Assembly: GCF_900232905.1 (NCBI RefSeq)
Contig: NZ_OCTQ01000003.1
Span: forward strand, 62,001-126,000
Length of the DNA: 64,000 bases
DNA from: Miniphocaeibacter massiliensis
GTDB lineage: Bacteria > Bacillota > Clostridia > Tissierellales > Peptoniphilaceae
Reading direction: 5' to 3'
The notes under the pieces are model-generated. The model saw nothing but the letters and a program-made list of their open reading frames with translations, did not search any database and was not told where the DNA came from. Below are positions 1 through 9,020 of this stretch, piece after piece. Every line of letters starts with the position of its first letter. The first letter of the stretch is position 1. The position numbers and the translations under genes are program-made.

Positions 1-1040
1 AACTCTTCTGTATCTATGTTTTTTTCTATTATTCCCAAATCTTTATATGAATTTACAGCCTTTATCAACGTTTTTTCTGTTTGCTCTGTTGTAATATTAT
101 ATTGGTAGTTTTTGTTTAAATTATATAGATACTCTTTATCTCCTGTAATCCAACTTTCATCTAAAGCTATTTGTAAAGCTTCGTCTAAATGTTCTTCCAT
201 ATAAGCATTAGCTTTTTTTATTGCTTTATTTATCTTATAGCAAGTTACTGGATTTTCTTTTAAATATGTAGCATTTACTCCCCAGATACAACAAACATCA
301 TTTTTAAAATCATCATCAAATGTTATTGATCTAATACGCTTAATTTTACCTTCGTTTAACCATTTTTCACCTATTTGTTCAGGTATTAAAGCTCCTTCTA
401 TATTACCTGCCTCTAAAGCTTGTAAAAGTTGTGGCGCTTCAAAATCTGCAAATTTATAATCATCTTGATTTAACTTATCAGCTGCTAGCATTGTTAAAAC
501 TATATTATGTCCTGGTCCACCTATTCCACCAGATACTCCTATTTTTTTTGATTCTAACTCAGCCAATGAATTATATTTTGAATCCTTTAATACATAAAAG
601 GACTGACAGCCTGTATTACATCCACCCATAAAACTTATATCTAAACCATTTGTAGTAGGTTTAAGTATATGTGCAATATGAGTTCCACCTACTTTTATTT
701 GTCCTGCTGCTAAAGCATCTTGTAAGTAACCGTTAATTCTAACAAGATCTACATTTAGTCCTTCTTCTTCATAATATCCCAGTTTTTCTGCTAAACACAT
801 ATTTGATAAACAAAATGCTCCTGCTACTTGTACTGGAATTTCTTCCTTTGAGCCATCTTCTTTTTTAAAGGCTTCTTCTCTTTCTTCTTCTGACATTTTT
901 TCTACTTTTGCCATTACTTCTGAAATTTCTGCCTCTTTAGATTTTACATCTCCGCTCTTTTTTGAATCATCTTTGTTACATGAAACAGCAAAAATAGCTA
1001 TCAACATAATTGATATAGTAATTTTAAAAAATTTTTTCAT
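1..1040 (-). CDS. SsuA/NMT1-like ABC transporter substrate-binding lipoprotein (3' end cut by window)
   Basis: The frame reads leftward from an ATG at 1040 to the window edge without a stop, giving 346 codons. Residues 1-20 are a basic, hydrophobic signal ending in FAVS before Cys21, a lipobox, so it should be a membrane-anchored lipoprotein. An acidic linker follows (about residues 25-70). The body then reads like the NMT1/SsuA/TauA family of periplasmic-type binding proteins (a LGYYEEEGLNVDL segment, then repeated substrate-lobe segments such as GVSGGIGGPGHN). The ligand cannot be told; sulfonates, nitrate-like anions and thiamine precursors are family options. Its permease and ATPase would lie to the left, outside the window. 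It diverges from the molybdopterin oxidoreductase at 1201. Confidence 0.85.
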   Translation of the reverse strand, partial: MKKFFKITISIMLIAIFAVSCNKDDSKKSGDVKSKEAEISEVMAKVEKMSEEEREEAFKKEDGSKEEIPVQVAGAFCLSNMCLAEKLGYYEEEGLNVDLVRINGYLQDALAAGQIKVGGTHIAHILKPTTNGLDISFMGGCNTGCQSFYVLKDSKYNSLAELESKKIGVSGGIGGPGHNIVLTMLAADKLNQDDYKFADFEAPQLLQALEAGNIEGALIPEQIGEKWLNEGKIKRIRSITFDDDFKNDVCCIWGVNATYLKENPVTCYKINKAIKKANAYMEEHLDEALQIALDESWITGDKEYLYNLNKNYQYNITTEQTEKTLIKAVNSYKDLGIIEKNIDTEE

Positions 1041-1200
1041 AACCTTCTCCTTCTCTATGTATTGTATTAAAACTACAGTCATACTATAGAACATAAAAAA
1101 GGTATTTTCAAAATTAAAAATATTGTTATGTTTTTAACTATATTTTCTCTTTTATGTTTTTATTTTTCTTTATTATATAGTTATTTTTAAGGAGGTTAAT
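1041..1200. promoter_or_regulatory. Divergent intergenic region, lipoprotein / molybdopterin oxidoreductase
   Basis: This 160-base AT-rich gap must hold the promoters of both diverging genes. A strong AAGGAGG ribosome binding site lies just before the ATG at 1201. I could not settle on clear -35/-10 boxes. Confidence 0.5.
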
Positions 1201-3324
1201 ATGTATAAAAAAAATATTACATGTGGACTATGTCCTAGTGGATGCCATGTTGATGGCATTTTTGAAGATCAAAAATTAATTTCTATTGAAAAATCGAAAA
1301 CACAAAATAACAATATTTGTCTAAGAGGAATTCATTCTCCTGATGTAATTTACTCAAAAGATAGACTAACTAAACCTTTAATTAGAAACGGGAAAAAGGG
1401 ATCTTTTTCTTTTAGAGAAGCCTCTTGGGAAGAAGCATTAGATTATGCGGCTGAAAGTTTTTTAAAGATAAAGGACAAATATGGAGCTAAGTCCTTAATT
1501 AGTCATATTGGAAGAGGAGGATTTGACAATGTTACAGACTTTTTTGCCACAAATACCCTTCCTTTCAAAAAATCTGTTCCCAGTTTTTTTGAACCACTAG
1601 GTTCTCCAAATCATGCAACAGTTTCTTCTCTTTGCTATGTTTCTTTTGGAGTTTTTGCTCCCTTTACAACATTTGGAATCTATGGTGCAAATATTTCTCC
1701 AGACATAGAAAACTCAAATTTAGTCTTGGTCTGGGGTACTAATCCTTATAATAGTTCTCCTCCTATCAATGTTAAAAGATTGAGAAAAGCCAAAGAAAAC
1801 GGAGCAAAAATAATAGCTATTGACCATTATTCTACAGAAGTTTTTAATTTAGCAGACAATGGGATTATCATAAGATCTGGTACAGATGGATTATTTATTT
1901 TAGGTCTAATAAAATATATTGTTGAAAGAGAGCTTTATAACAAAAATTTTGTAGAAAACTTTACCCATGGATTTGAAGATTTAATTGATTACATAAAAAA
2001 TATAGACTACTCATACATAGAAAAAACTACAGGTGTTTCTTATGAAACTTTAAAAGGATTAGCTAAACAATTAGCAAATACTACTCCTGCTTCTGTTTTA
2101 ACTTACACAGGATTAGAATATTCTAATTCTGGAGTTCAAAGCATTAGAGCACTTTATTCACTATTTGCTATTACAGGAAATATAGACATTAAAGGTGGAC
2201 TTTTAGTAGAAAAAAATAAAAGTGATGTTAATTTATATTATAAAGTTCCGAAATTTGAAGATAAGAGAATAGGGGCTGAAAAATATCCTTTATTTAACGA
2301 CTTACTTTCACAAAGTCAATTTATGGAATTTCCAAATGCAGTATTAAACTCAAAACCTTATAAAATTGCTGGATTGTTTAACATAGGCTCTGTAATTTCT
2401 GTAAATTATCCTAACTCAAAATTATATCAAAAAGCTCTATCAGAGTTAGAGTTTTTTGTAACGGTTGATAGGTTTAAAACTAAAGATTCAGACTATGCAG
2501 ATGTTATTTTCCCTGCTACAACATATTTTGAAAACTACGGTTTTCAATTGTATAATAATAGGATTGAAGTGAAAAATAGAACTATTGAACCTATTGGAGA
2601 GGCTAAATCAAATATATATGTACTACATGAAATTGCCAAAAGATTAGGTTATGGAGAAATGTATCCTAAAAATGATAAAGATATTTTAGTTAAAGCATTC
2701 AAAGATAAACCAGAAATTTACAAAGCTTTAACTGAAAAAGGAGTCTATTTTTATCCTAAAGCAGAAAAAATATATAAGAAATTTGAAAAAGGACTTCTTC
2801 GTGATGACAATAAGCCTGGTTTTCCTACAAGAACAGGAAAATTTGAATTTAGGTCTTCTTTATTAGAAGAATATGGTTATGAGCCTCTTCCTAAGTATAA
2901 AGAAGCTATGGAAGGAAGTATTTATAATACAGCAGACATTGAAAGTTATCCTTTAATTTTAAATACTGGTGCAAGAATAAAAAATACCTTTAGAACTCAA
3001 CATTTAAATATAGATTCTCTTGTAAAATATCAACCTTATCCTTATGCAATAATAAATCCTAAAGACGCTGAAAAGAGAAATATTTCTACAAATGACAAAG
3101 TTTCAATATCTACAAAACGAGGAGTTGTTGAATTCTTTGCCAAAATCTCTGACGATATTTTAGAAGGAGAAGTGGAATTAAATGTAGGTGGCGGTTCTAA
3201 ATACCAACATAAAAACTGGGCTAATGCTAACGCAAATATACTTACAGACAGTAATAATGTCGACGAAATATCAGGTTTCCCTTGTTTTAAAACATTATTG
3301 TGTGAAATAACAAAAATAGATTAA
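1201..3324 (+). CDS. Molybdopterin (bis-MGD) oxidoreductase, cytoplasmic, polysulfide/thiosulfate-reductase-like
   Basis: The 707-residue protein is a DMSO-reductase-superfamily catalytic subunit. Cys8, Cys11, Cys15 and Cys40 form the N-terminal [4Fe-4S] motif. The region around GSPNH (residues 134-138) continues to SSLCY, where Cys145 is the likely molybdenum ligand, as in the Cys-ligated PhsA/PsrA/Nap branch. The C-terminal molydopterin-dinucleotide-binding domain (about residues 590-705) has the expected NTGAR and PKDAEKRN segments. There is no twin-arginine signal, so it should stay in the cytoplasm. No electron-transfer or anchor subunit and no cofactor-synthesis gene lies next to it, so substrate and electron partner are unknown. 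The start has an ideal AAGGAGG site. It may be functionally linked to the divergent binding protein at 1-1040. Confidence 0.88.
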   Translation: MYKKNITCGLCPSGCHVDGIFEDQKLISIEKSKTQNNNICLRGIHSPDVIYSKDRLTKPLIRNGKKGSFSFREASWEEALDYAAESFLKIKDKYGAKSLISHIGRGGFDNVTDFFATNTLPFKKSVPSFFEPLGSPNHATVSSLCYVSFGVFAPFTTFGIYGANISPDIENSNLVLVWGTNPYNSSPPINVKRLRKAKENGAKIIAIDHYSTEVFNLADNGIIIRSGTDGLFILGLIKYIVERELYNKNFVENFTHGFEDLIDYIKNIDYSYIEKTTGVSYETLKGLAKQLANTTPASVLTYTGLEYSNSGVQSIRALYSLFAITGNIDIKGGLLVEKNKSDVNLYYKVPKFEDKRIGAEKYPLFNDLLSQSQFMEFPNAVLNSKPYKIAGLFNIGSVISVNYPNSKLYQKALSELEFFVTVDRFKTKDSDYADVIFPATTYFENYGFQLYNNRIEVKNRTIEPIGEAKSNIYVLHEIAKRLGYGEMYPKNDKDILVKAFKDKPEIYKALTEKGVYFYPKAEKIYKKFEKGLLRDDNKPGFPTRTGKFEFRSSLLEEYGYEPLPKYKEAMEGSIYNTADIESYPLILNTGARIKNTFRTQHLNIDSLVKYQPYPYAIINPKDAEKRNISTNDKVSISTKRGVVEFFAKISDDILEGEVELNVGGGSKYQHKNWANANANILTDSNNVDEISGFPCFKTLLCEITKID

Positions 3325-3360
3325 AATAAAAGTACTATTTCTCAATAGTACTTTTATTTT
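3323..3360. terminator. Bidirectional terminator
   Basis: Perfect 17-base inverted repeat (arms 3323-3339 and 3344-3360, loop TCTC) with A-run and T-run flanks. It lies between the converging oxidoreductase and acetyltransferase genes and overlaps the last codons of the latter. Confidence 0.9.
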
Positions 3361-3895
3361 CCATATTATCATTTCTACACCATTCATTTTCTAATATGCT
3401 CATATTCCATGAACTCCAATATTCTTCCCCCATTTTATTGCAATCCCTAAAAAATCCTTCCTTCACAAATCCAACTTTTTCATAACATGATATTGCAGCT
3501 TTATTAAAATCGTACACTCCTAAGTCTACTCTATGAAATTTGTACTTTTCAAAAGCTAACTTTAAAATTTCTTTTAATATTTCTTTTCCTATACCAGTAT
3601 TTCTACTGTTTTTATCACCAACTAAAACAGCTCCTATCCTAGCTGAATTATTTTTTCTATCTATGGCAATAAAAGATATATGTCCTACAACTTTTCCTGT
3701 TTCTGTATCCACAGCTCTATAAACCATTCTACTTGCATTTTCATAATTCGCTTTTTCTATGTATTTTTCAAGCTGACTTTCTGTAAGAGGATATTCAAAT
3801 GTATGTGCTGACCATTGCCATAAAAATTCTTCTGATTCAATCCAGTTTATAAGTTGTTTAAAGTCTTCTCTTGTGAAATATTCTAATTTAATCAT
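3335..3895 (-). CDS. GNAT family N-acetyltransferase (RimJ/RimL-like)
   Basis: Start chosen at the ATG at 3895: a GGAGGTG site sits just upstream, and the longer in-frame TTG start would lie inside that site. The 186-residue protein has GNAT order: LEYFTREDF at the N-terminus, central strands with GHISFIAIDRKN, the acetyl-CoA loop NTGIGKEI, and KFHRVDLGVYDFNKAAISCYEKVGF, typical of the RimL-like (acetyltransf_3) branch. The acceptor is unknown; protein N-termini and small amines are family options. It is a single gene that converges with the oxidoreductase and shares its terminator. Confidence 0.85.
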   Translation of the reverse strand: MIKLEYFTREDFKQLINWIESEEFLWQWSAHTFEYPLTESQLEKYIEKANYENASRMVYRAVDTETGKVVGHISFIAIDRKNNSARIGAVLVGDKNSRNTGIGKEILKEILKLAFEKYKFHRVDLGVYDFNKAAISCYEKVGFVKEGFFRDCNKMGEEYWSSWNMSILENEWCRNDNMENKSTIEK

Positions 3896-3988
3896 TAATA
3901 TAATCACCTCCAAATATATTGGATTTTATTTTATCATTTTGTACATACTCGTCATTTTTTCATTAAATCCTTTTTTTATCCCTACAAA

Positions 3989-4031
3989 TATAAAGTATTA
4001 ATTTCATAAAAATAGAAATTAATACTTTATA
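3989..4031. terminator. Terminator of the thiol operon
   Basis: Perfect 17-base inverted repeat (arms 3989-4005 and 4015-4031). It lies directly downstream of the AEC transporter, the last gene of the leftward operon 8083-4038. Confidence 0.8.
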
Positions 4032-4037
4032 TTCAAG

Positions 4038-4961
4038 TTATATTAACGGAAATAAAATCTTCTCCAATAATGGTATTGTAAAAACTGACAGTAAAGTGCT
4101 CATAAATACTACTATAGATGCTGACCTAATACTTTTATTATATTGGGTTGCAAACATTACTACCATTGATGCTGCTGGAAAACCAACATTTAATGTTATC
4201 ATTTTTATTAGATATGGATCTAACTTTAAACCTTTAGTTATAAAAAACACAACCATTGGTAATACTAATAACTTAATTATTGAAAATACAAGGACTTTGT
4301 AATCTTTAAATAAATATTTTAAATCTATTTCTGCTAGAGAAGAACCTATCAATAACATAGATAATGGTATTGTAATTCCTCCAACAGAAGAAAATATTTC
4401 ACTTAAAATAGTAGGTATTTTTATACCTGTTAAATATATTATTAGGGCTAGTATCGATGATATAAACGCAGGGTTTATAAGTGATTTCAAATTAGCTTTT
4501 CCGTCTTCTATTCCTTTTGTAAATAAATACAGACCATAAGAAAATATAAGAATATTAAATGGTAAATTCAATATTGTAGATACAAAAATTGCCGATTGTC
4601 CTAATAATGCTGCAAAAACTGGATATCCTAAAAATGCTGCATTACCAAAGACCATACTTACTTCATGTACTGGCTTTTCAAATTCATTTAATGGCATTAT
4701 TTTAGCATATACTTTTCCTATTATTATTAAAAATATGTACATGATAATACCAATTATCATAACTTGAAATATATTAACTGGTATATCACTTGGTTCGGAA
4801 CTAGATATAGAGGAAAGTATTAATGCTGGTGCCGTTACATTTAACATTAAATTTGAAAATACACTATTAGCAACTCCATAGATTATTCTTTTTTTAGCCG
4901 CTACATATCCTATTATAATTATTGTAAATAGCACTATCATCGTGCTAAGTAAAGCTGACAT
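4038..4961 (-). CDS. AEC family (auxin efflux carrier type) membrane transporter
   Basis: This is a 307-residue, highly hydrophobic protein with about ten membrane segments. It has the typical AEC halves: an N-terminal YVAAKKRII and FSNLMLNVTAPALIL segment and a C-terminal repeat beginning near GGITIPLSMLLIGSSLAE. Bacterial AEC proteins carry organic anions such as malate and other small metabolites. The ligand here is not shown by sequence. It is the last of four genes of a leftward operon with the Cys-tRNA deacylase, glutamate-cysteine ligase and ATP-grasp genes (12 bases after the ATP-grasp gene). A role in moving a thiol, its precursor or its breakdown product is therefore a reasonable guess. 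The start has an AAGGAAG site. Confidence 0.85.
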   Translation of the reverse strand: MSALLSTMIVLFTIIIIGYVAAKKRIIYGVANSVFSNLMLNVTAPALILSSISSSEPSDIPVNIFQVMIIGIIMYIFLIIIGKVYAKIMPLNEFEKPVHEVSMVFGNAAFLGYPVFAALLGQSAIFVSTILNLPFNILIFSYGLYLFTKGIEDGKANLKSLINPAFISSILALIIYLTGIKIPTILSEIFSSVGGITIPLSMLLIGSSLAEIDLKYLFKDYKVLVFSIIKLLVLPMVVFFITKGLKLDPYLIKMITLNVGFPAASMVVMFATQYNKSIRSASIVVFMSTLLSVFTIPLLEKILFPLI

Positions 4962-4973
4962 TAAAACACTTCC

Positions 4974-6302
4974 TTACTCTTTATTTTGAACAAATATATT
5001 TGGTGCTGTATAGTAATCTCTGGCTCCAGATATTAAATTATCCTTACCTATTCTAGTATAAGGTGCTACAAATTTTTCATCATAAATAAACATTCCTAAA
5101 ACAGCTCCAAATTCATTTACTTCCATTTCACCATTTTTATTAAATTCTATAAAATGAATAGGATCCATATCGTAATATTCTTGGTAAATATAACCTGTAC
5201 CAAGTATTTTTTTAAGAATTTTATTAAATTCTTCTTGTGTATGATCCCTACCAGTATAAATTCCATGAGATGCATAGTCATCTATTGGCTTTAAAATATA
5301 ATTATCTTTATTGCTACTTACTACTTCAAAATCTTTTTGTGTTTCAAAATCTTCTGTGTAAGGAATAGATTTTTCCAAAAAGTTATTTTCTTCTTCAGAT
5401 AACAACCTTTTCGTTTCTTTTAATCTAAATATTTTATATGTTGGTTTATAATGCATTATTTGACTTCTAAAAGATCCCAACATCATAAAAGCATTGTTTT
5501 TATATGCTTCTATAAAAGGCATTACTTCGTCAATAATTTTCATTAATTCTACAGTAACTATTCTCCTATAAACCAAATCTATTTCATAAGCACCATAAAC
5601 GAGTTTTTCGTTTTTGTATTCTAAATCCTTAATATCTACTATTTCACAATTTAGACCTAGTTTTTCATATGCTTTTTTAAATTCTCTAAACTCGTAAGGA
5701 GTACCTATTTCTAAAGAGTCTACTATTGCAACATTTGGCTTTTTATTTTCTCCCTTGTATCTTTTATAAATATTATAAGATTTTTCTGCCCAATTATTTA
5801 TTAACTCAACATTTGTTAATTTATATTTTTCTGACAATTTTTTCATTGCTTTTGTCTCTAAAAGAATCTCCCCCAGTGTGTTGTCTTCATTCATTGCAGA
5901 AGAACCATCTGTATTAAATTCAACAAATTTAAACTTTTCTCTTCCATTATAAAAAACATCATATCTACAAATAGGTACTGAAATATCATAACCTGGATCA
6001 TGAACTATTAATTCTTCCAATTCTTTTGAAAATTTAAATAATTTTCTATAATCTTCATTTTCCACATACTCTTTTGTGATTTTTCTTGTAATAGACATAA
6101 GCATATCGGACATGTACTGAAAGTCTTTTTTGCTTTCTTCATCATAAAACAATCCCTGATATGTTACAGGAATTGGTTCACCTTTATAAATTGCATTAGA
6201 ATGGTTTACTTTGTCTAACATTTCTAAATAATCTTTATAGTACTCTTTTTCATCTTTTTTTATAATGTCTATATATTCATCTACGTATTTATCATTATAC
6301 AT
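4974..6302 (-). CDS. Circularly permuted ATP-grasp ligase, glutathionylspermidine-synthase-like
   Basis: The 442-residue protein resembles the pre-ATP-grasp / circularly permuted ATP-grasp family that includes glutathionylspermidine synthase. Visible marks are FVEFNTDGSSAMNED (residues 126-140, metal/substrate loop), a lysine-containing strand in YILKPIDDYASHGIYTG, a QEYYD strand and the C-terminal NEFGAVLGMFIY segment. Such enzymes make amide bonds from a carboxylate and an amine using ATP. The gene starts 8 bases inside the end of the glutamate-cysteine ligase gene, so the two are translationally coupled. It is the natural candidate for the second ligation on gamma-Glu-Cys, either glutathione itself or another thiol. 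It is not a GshB or GshF homologue by appearance. Acceptor is unknown. Confidence 0.8.
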   Translation of the reverse strand: MYNDKYVDEYIDIIKKDEKEYYKDYLEMLDKVNHSNAIYKGEPIPVTYQGLFYDEESKKDFQYMSDMLMSITRKITKEYVENEDYRKLFKFSKELEELIVHDPGYDISVPICRYDVFYNGREKFKFVEFNTDGSSAMNEDNTLGEILLETKAMKKLSEKYKLTNVELINNWAEKSYNIYKRYKGENKKPNVAIVDSLEIGTPYEFREFKKAYEKLGLNCEIVDIKDLEYKNEKLVYGAYEIDLVYRRIVTVELMKIIDEVMPFIEAYKNNAFMMLGSFRSQIMHYKPTYKIFRLKETKRLLSEEENNFLEKSIPYTEDFETQKDFEVVSSNKDNYILKPIDDYASHGIYTGRDHTQEEFNKILKKILGTGYIYQEYYDMDPIHFIEFNKNGEMEVNEFGAVLGMFIYDEKFVAPYTRIGKDNLISGARDYYTAPNIFVQNKE

Positions 6303-7599
6303 CTGATTTCTCCACCTTTAAAGTTACAGATTCCACTGCTTTTTCTAAACCTTCTTTTTCGTATATTTCCTTGAATTTTTCTCTAGGTGTCTTCCCTTCT
6401 TTTAGTAATTCTTTTAATGGTTCTAAATATTTTCTTTCATTTTCATCTAATCCCTTAGAGGCTAATTCTACTAAAAACTTACCATGTTCCAATATAGTGT
6501 TTCCAAGATATGTTGCATTTATTCCATCTTTTTGAATATATTCTTTTCCTTTTAAAGCCTCTTCGTAAGTTGTACCCTCACCTATTTTACACATTTCTTT
6601 CAGATTATTTTCATTGTAAAACAATCCCTTTATTAAGGCAACTGCTGAAAAGTTTAAAGGGTAAGGTATTTCATCAAACATTCTAAATTCCATGTATGTT
6701 TTTACTCTAACGTCTGGAAATACTATAGATAATGCATGAAAAATTAAACCTTCATCTATTCCATATTCATCTATAATCTCTTCAAAGGTTTTATCTTTTG
6801 TATAGATATATTCTCCATTTTTTTCTATAAAAATCGTAGGAGTTTCAATAATTTTTTCAGCGTATTTCTTATAACTTAAATCTTTGTCAAATGCTATGTC
6901 AAATAGACCAGATCTATCTTTATCTGTATTTTCCCAAATTTTTTGTCGTATTGTATATGTTTCTAAAGGTTCTTTTTCAAAAATATAAGTGTTGTCAAAT
7001 ATTCCGTATAATATAGGGGTTAACATATTTGCTATAAAATATTTCCTTCTAAAATCTTCTTCATTCAAATAGTCAATAGTAACCTGTAAAGAAGCTGTTC
7101 CCTTCATCATATTATGTGCCATGGTACCCTTAGTTTTAAAATAATCATACATATAATCATATCTTTTTTTAGGCAATATCTTTACATCTTCTATCTTTTT
7201 ATTAGGATGGTATCCTAAAGTCACTAAATTTTGACTCTTTTTATCTAAATATTCTATTAATTCATTGAAAAAACTTATATATTTCCTCTCTAACCTTTCT
7301 ATGTCAGTATTGGATTTAATTGCTACTTCAAATTGACTACCTGGTTCTGTACTAACTGAAATATCACCTTTTTGTAGACCTAATACATAGTTTCCCTCTT
7401 TGTATGGTTCATATCCTTTATTCATAAAATATTCTAAAGTTTCCCCTACACCATCTTTACCATAATATGATACAGTTTCTAATGTATTTTTATCTATAAC
7501 AAAATTTTCAATTTCCATTCCAATGGTTATATCTTCTATGTTTTTTTCTCCAGATCTAATATAATCTGCAATTTTTTGAATTTTTTCTTCCCTTTTCAT
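6295..7599 (-). CDS. Glutamate-cysteine ligase, plant/GCS2-like type
   Basis: The enzyme joins glutamate and cysteine with ATP to give gamma-glutamylcysteine, the first step of glutathione-type thiol synthesis. At 434 residues it matches the plant/alpha-proteobacterial ligase class better than the E. coli class. GMEIE lies at 27-31 (metal/ATP site), STEPGSQFEVA at 83-93 (the substrate loop, EPGGQ-E in plants), MKGTASLQVTIDY at 165-177, and TYMEFRMFDEIP in the C-terminal half. It starts 11 bases after the Cys-tRNA deacylase gene and overlaps the ATP-grasp gene by 8 bases. A stand-alone ligase of this class paired with a permuted ATP-grasp differs from the fused GshF common in Firmicutes. Confidence 0.88.
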   Translation of the reverse strand: MKREEKIQKIADYIRSGEKNIEDITIGMEIENFVIDKNTLETVSYYGKDGVGETLEYFMNKGYEPYKEGNYVLGLQKGDISVSTEPGSQFEVAIKSNTDIERLERKYISFFNELIEYLDKKSQNLVTLGYHPNKKIEDVKILPKKRYDYMYDYFKTKGTMAHNMMKGTASLQVTIDYLNEEDFRRKYFIANMLTPILYGIFDNTYIFEKEPLETYTIRQKIWENTDKDRSGLFDIAFDKDLSYKKYAEKIIETPTIFIEKNGEYIYTKDKTFEEIIDEYGIDEGLIFHALSIVFPDVRVKTYMEFRMFDEIPYPLNFSAVALIKGLFYNENNLKEMCKIGEGTTYEEALKGKEYIQKDGINATYLGNTILEHGKFLVELASKGLDENERKYLEPLKELLKEGKTPREKFKEIYEKEGLEKAVESVTLKVEKSDV

Positions 7600-7609
7600 T
7601 TGTCCTGCG

Positions 7610-8083
7610 CTACTTCGTCAAACTATAAATATCTGCTTTTACTACTTCTTTTAAATCTTTAGGAGATATTTTTATCTGCGTTCCTAGCTTTCCTCCACTA
7701 ACATATATTTTTTCATATAATTTAGAACTTTCGTCTATAACTGTTTTAAAAAGTTTTTTCATTCCTATAGGAGAACATCCTCCTCTTATATATCCTGTAA
7801 TATTTTTCAGGTCTTTAACATGTATCATTTCAAGTTTTTTAACACCTACAGCTTTTGCTGCATTCTTTAAGTCTAGTTCTTTAGTTACAGGTATCACAAA
7901 AATATAGTAATTTTTATCTTGTCCTATAGTAACTAAAGTTTTAAAAACCTTATCTTCAATTTCATTTAGTTTTTTTGCAACAGATTTTCCATCTATATTT
8001 TCATCTACATCATAAGTATTTAATTCATACTCTATATTGTTAGAATCTAGTATTCTCATTGCATTAGTCTTAACTTTTTTCAT
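7610..8083 (-). CDS. ybaK: Cys-tRNA(Pro)/Cys-tRNA deacylase, YbaK family
   Basis: The 157-residue YbaK/EbsC-fold protein hydrolyses cysteine mis-loaded on tRNA(Pro). It has the family lysine in DKVFKTLV (Lys48) and the GGCSPIG loop (residues 101-107), and its length matches the single-domain family. It heads the leftward four-gene operon that continues with glutamate-cysteine ligase, so a cysteine-handling gene leads a cysteine-consuming pathway. Its promoter must lie in the 97-base divergent gap shared with the metallo-hydrolase at 8181. Confidence 0.9.
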   Translation of the reverse strand: MKKVKTNAMRILDSNNIEYELNTYDVDENIDGKSVAKKLNEIEDKVFKTLVTIGQDKNYYIFVIPVTKELDLKNAAKAVGVKKLEMIHVKDLKNITGYIRGGCSPIGMKKLFKTVIDESSKLYEKIYVSGGKLGTQIKISPKDLKEVVKADIYSLTK

Positions 8084-8180
8084 TTAAATCACCATATCTA
8101 ATTATACCCATTTGTAATAATATAATACTTATAGTTTATTTACTCTATATTATTGGGTATATTATTAGAGGAGGTGTTTT

Positions 8181-8963
8181 ATGGAAAAGTTTGATATAAA
8201 CGTTACTTATATTCATCATAGCTGTTTTACTATTGAAACAAAAGATTATCTATTTATAATAGATTATTATAAAGGAGACTTACCTAAACCTATTTTAGGG
8301 AAAAAAACTATTTTCATTGCAACACATTCGCATAAAGATCATTTTTCAAAAAAAATATTTGATTATGGAAATTTCAAAGAAAATATATACATATTATCAA
8401 AGGATATTGTAGAACTTTATAAAGATGAAAATATAATCTATTTAAATAATCCAAATTCTGATAATAATGTTGATATAGATACAATGAAAAAATTATGGGG
8501 ACAAGATAATGTTTTTATACTAGATAAAGATGAAAAGTTTACTTATCATGATATAGATTTTTATGCTTATGGTTCAACCGATAGAGGTATTTCTATTTTA
8601 ATTGAGCTACCTTACTTAACATTCTACCATGCTGGTGATCTTAATGAATGGACTTGGCCAGAAGATTCTGTAGATGAAAAAGAAAAGATGCGAAAGGATT
8701 TTAGAAAAGAAGTAGATAAAATCAATTCTGAACAAGTTGATGTAGCATTTTTCCCAGTAGATCCTAGGCTAAAAGAAAATTATGATAAAGGAGTTTCTTA
8801 TTTTTTAGAAACAGTTTCTCCTGAAATGCTATTTCCTATGCATCTATGGGGTAAATTTGAATTTTCTAAAAAATTAAAGGAAGAATATAGCGATATTTAC
8901 ACCGAAATAAAAGAAATACATCACGATAACGAAGAATTTAATATTACTATGGAAGTTGATTAA
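8181..8963 (+). CDS. Metallo-beta-lactamase fold hydrolase
   Basis: The 260-residue protein carries the zinc-binding motif HSHKDH (in IATHSHKDHF) plus later FYHAGDLNEW and FPMHLWG segments that supply the remaining metal ligands. It resembles the UlaG/YtnP-like small-hydrolase branch, but substrate is unknown. It has a GAGGAGG ribosome binding site and stands alone on the plus strand. A weak hairpin (8970-8996) separates it from the LUD gene. Confidence 0.85.
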   Translation: MEKFDINVTYIHHSCFTIETKDYLFIIDYYKGDLPKPILGKKTIFIATHSHKDHFSKKIFDYGNFKENIYILSKDIVELYKDENIIYLNNPNSDNNVDIDTMKKLWGQDNVFILDKDEKFTYHDIDFYAYGSTDRGISILIELPYLTFYHAGDLNEWTWPEDSVDEKEKMRKDFRKEVDKINSEQVDVAFFPVDPRLKENYDKGVSYFLETVSPEMLFPMHLWGKFEFSKKLKEEYSDIYTEIKEIHHDNEEFNITMEVD

Positions 8964-8969
8964 CAAATC

Positions 8970-8996
8970 AAGGTTGTAATTAATAATTATAACCTT
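8970..8996 (+). terminator. Weak terminator-like hairpin
   Basis: Inverted repeat with one G-U pair (arms 8970-8981 and 8985-8996) followed by a pyrimidine-rich TCTTCTT tail, between the metallo-hydrolase and LUD genes. Confidence 0.5.
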
Positions 8997-9020
8997 CTTC
9001 TTAATTTATAGGAGTTAATT

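Noticed and set aside
431-631. Plus-strand frame of 66 codons near the window start
   Set aside because: It lies antisense inside the substrate-binding lipoprotein frame that is open to the window edge.
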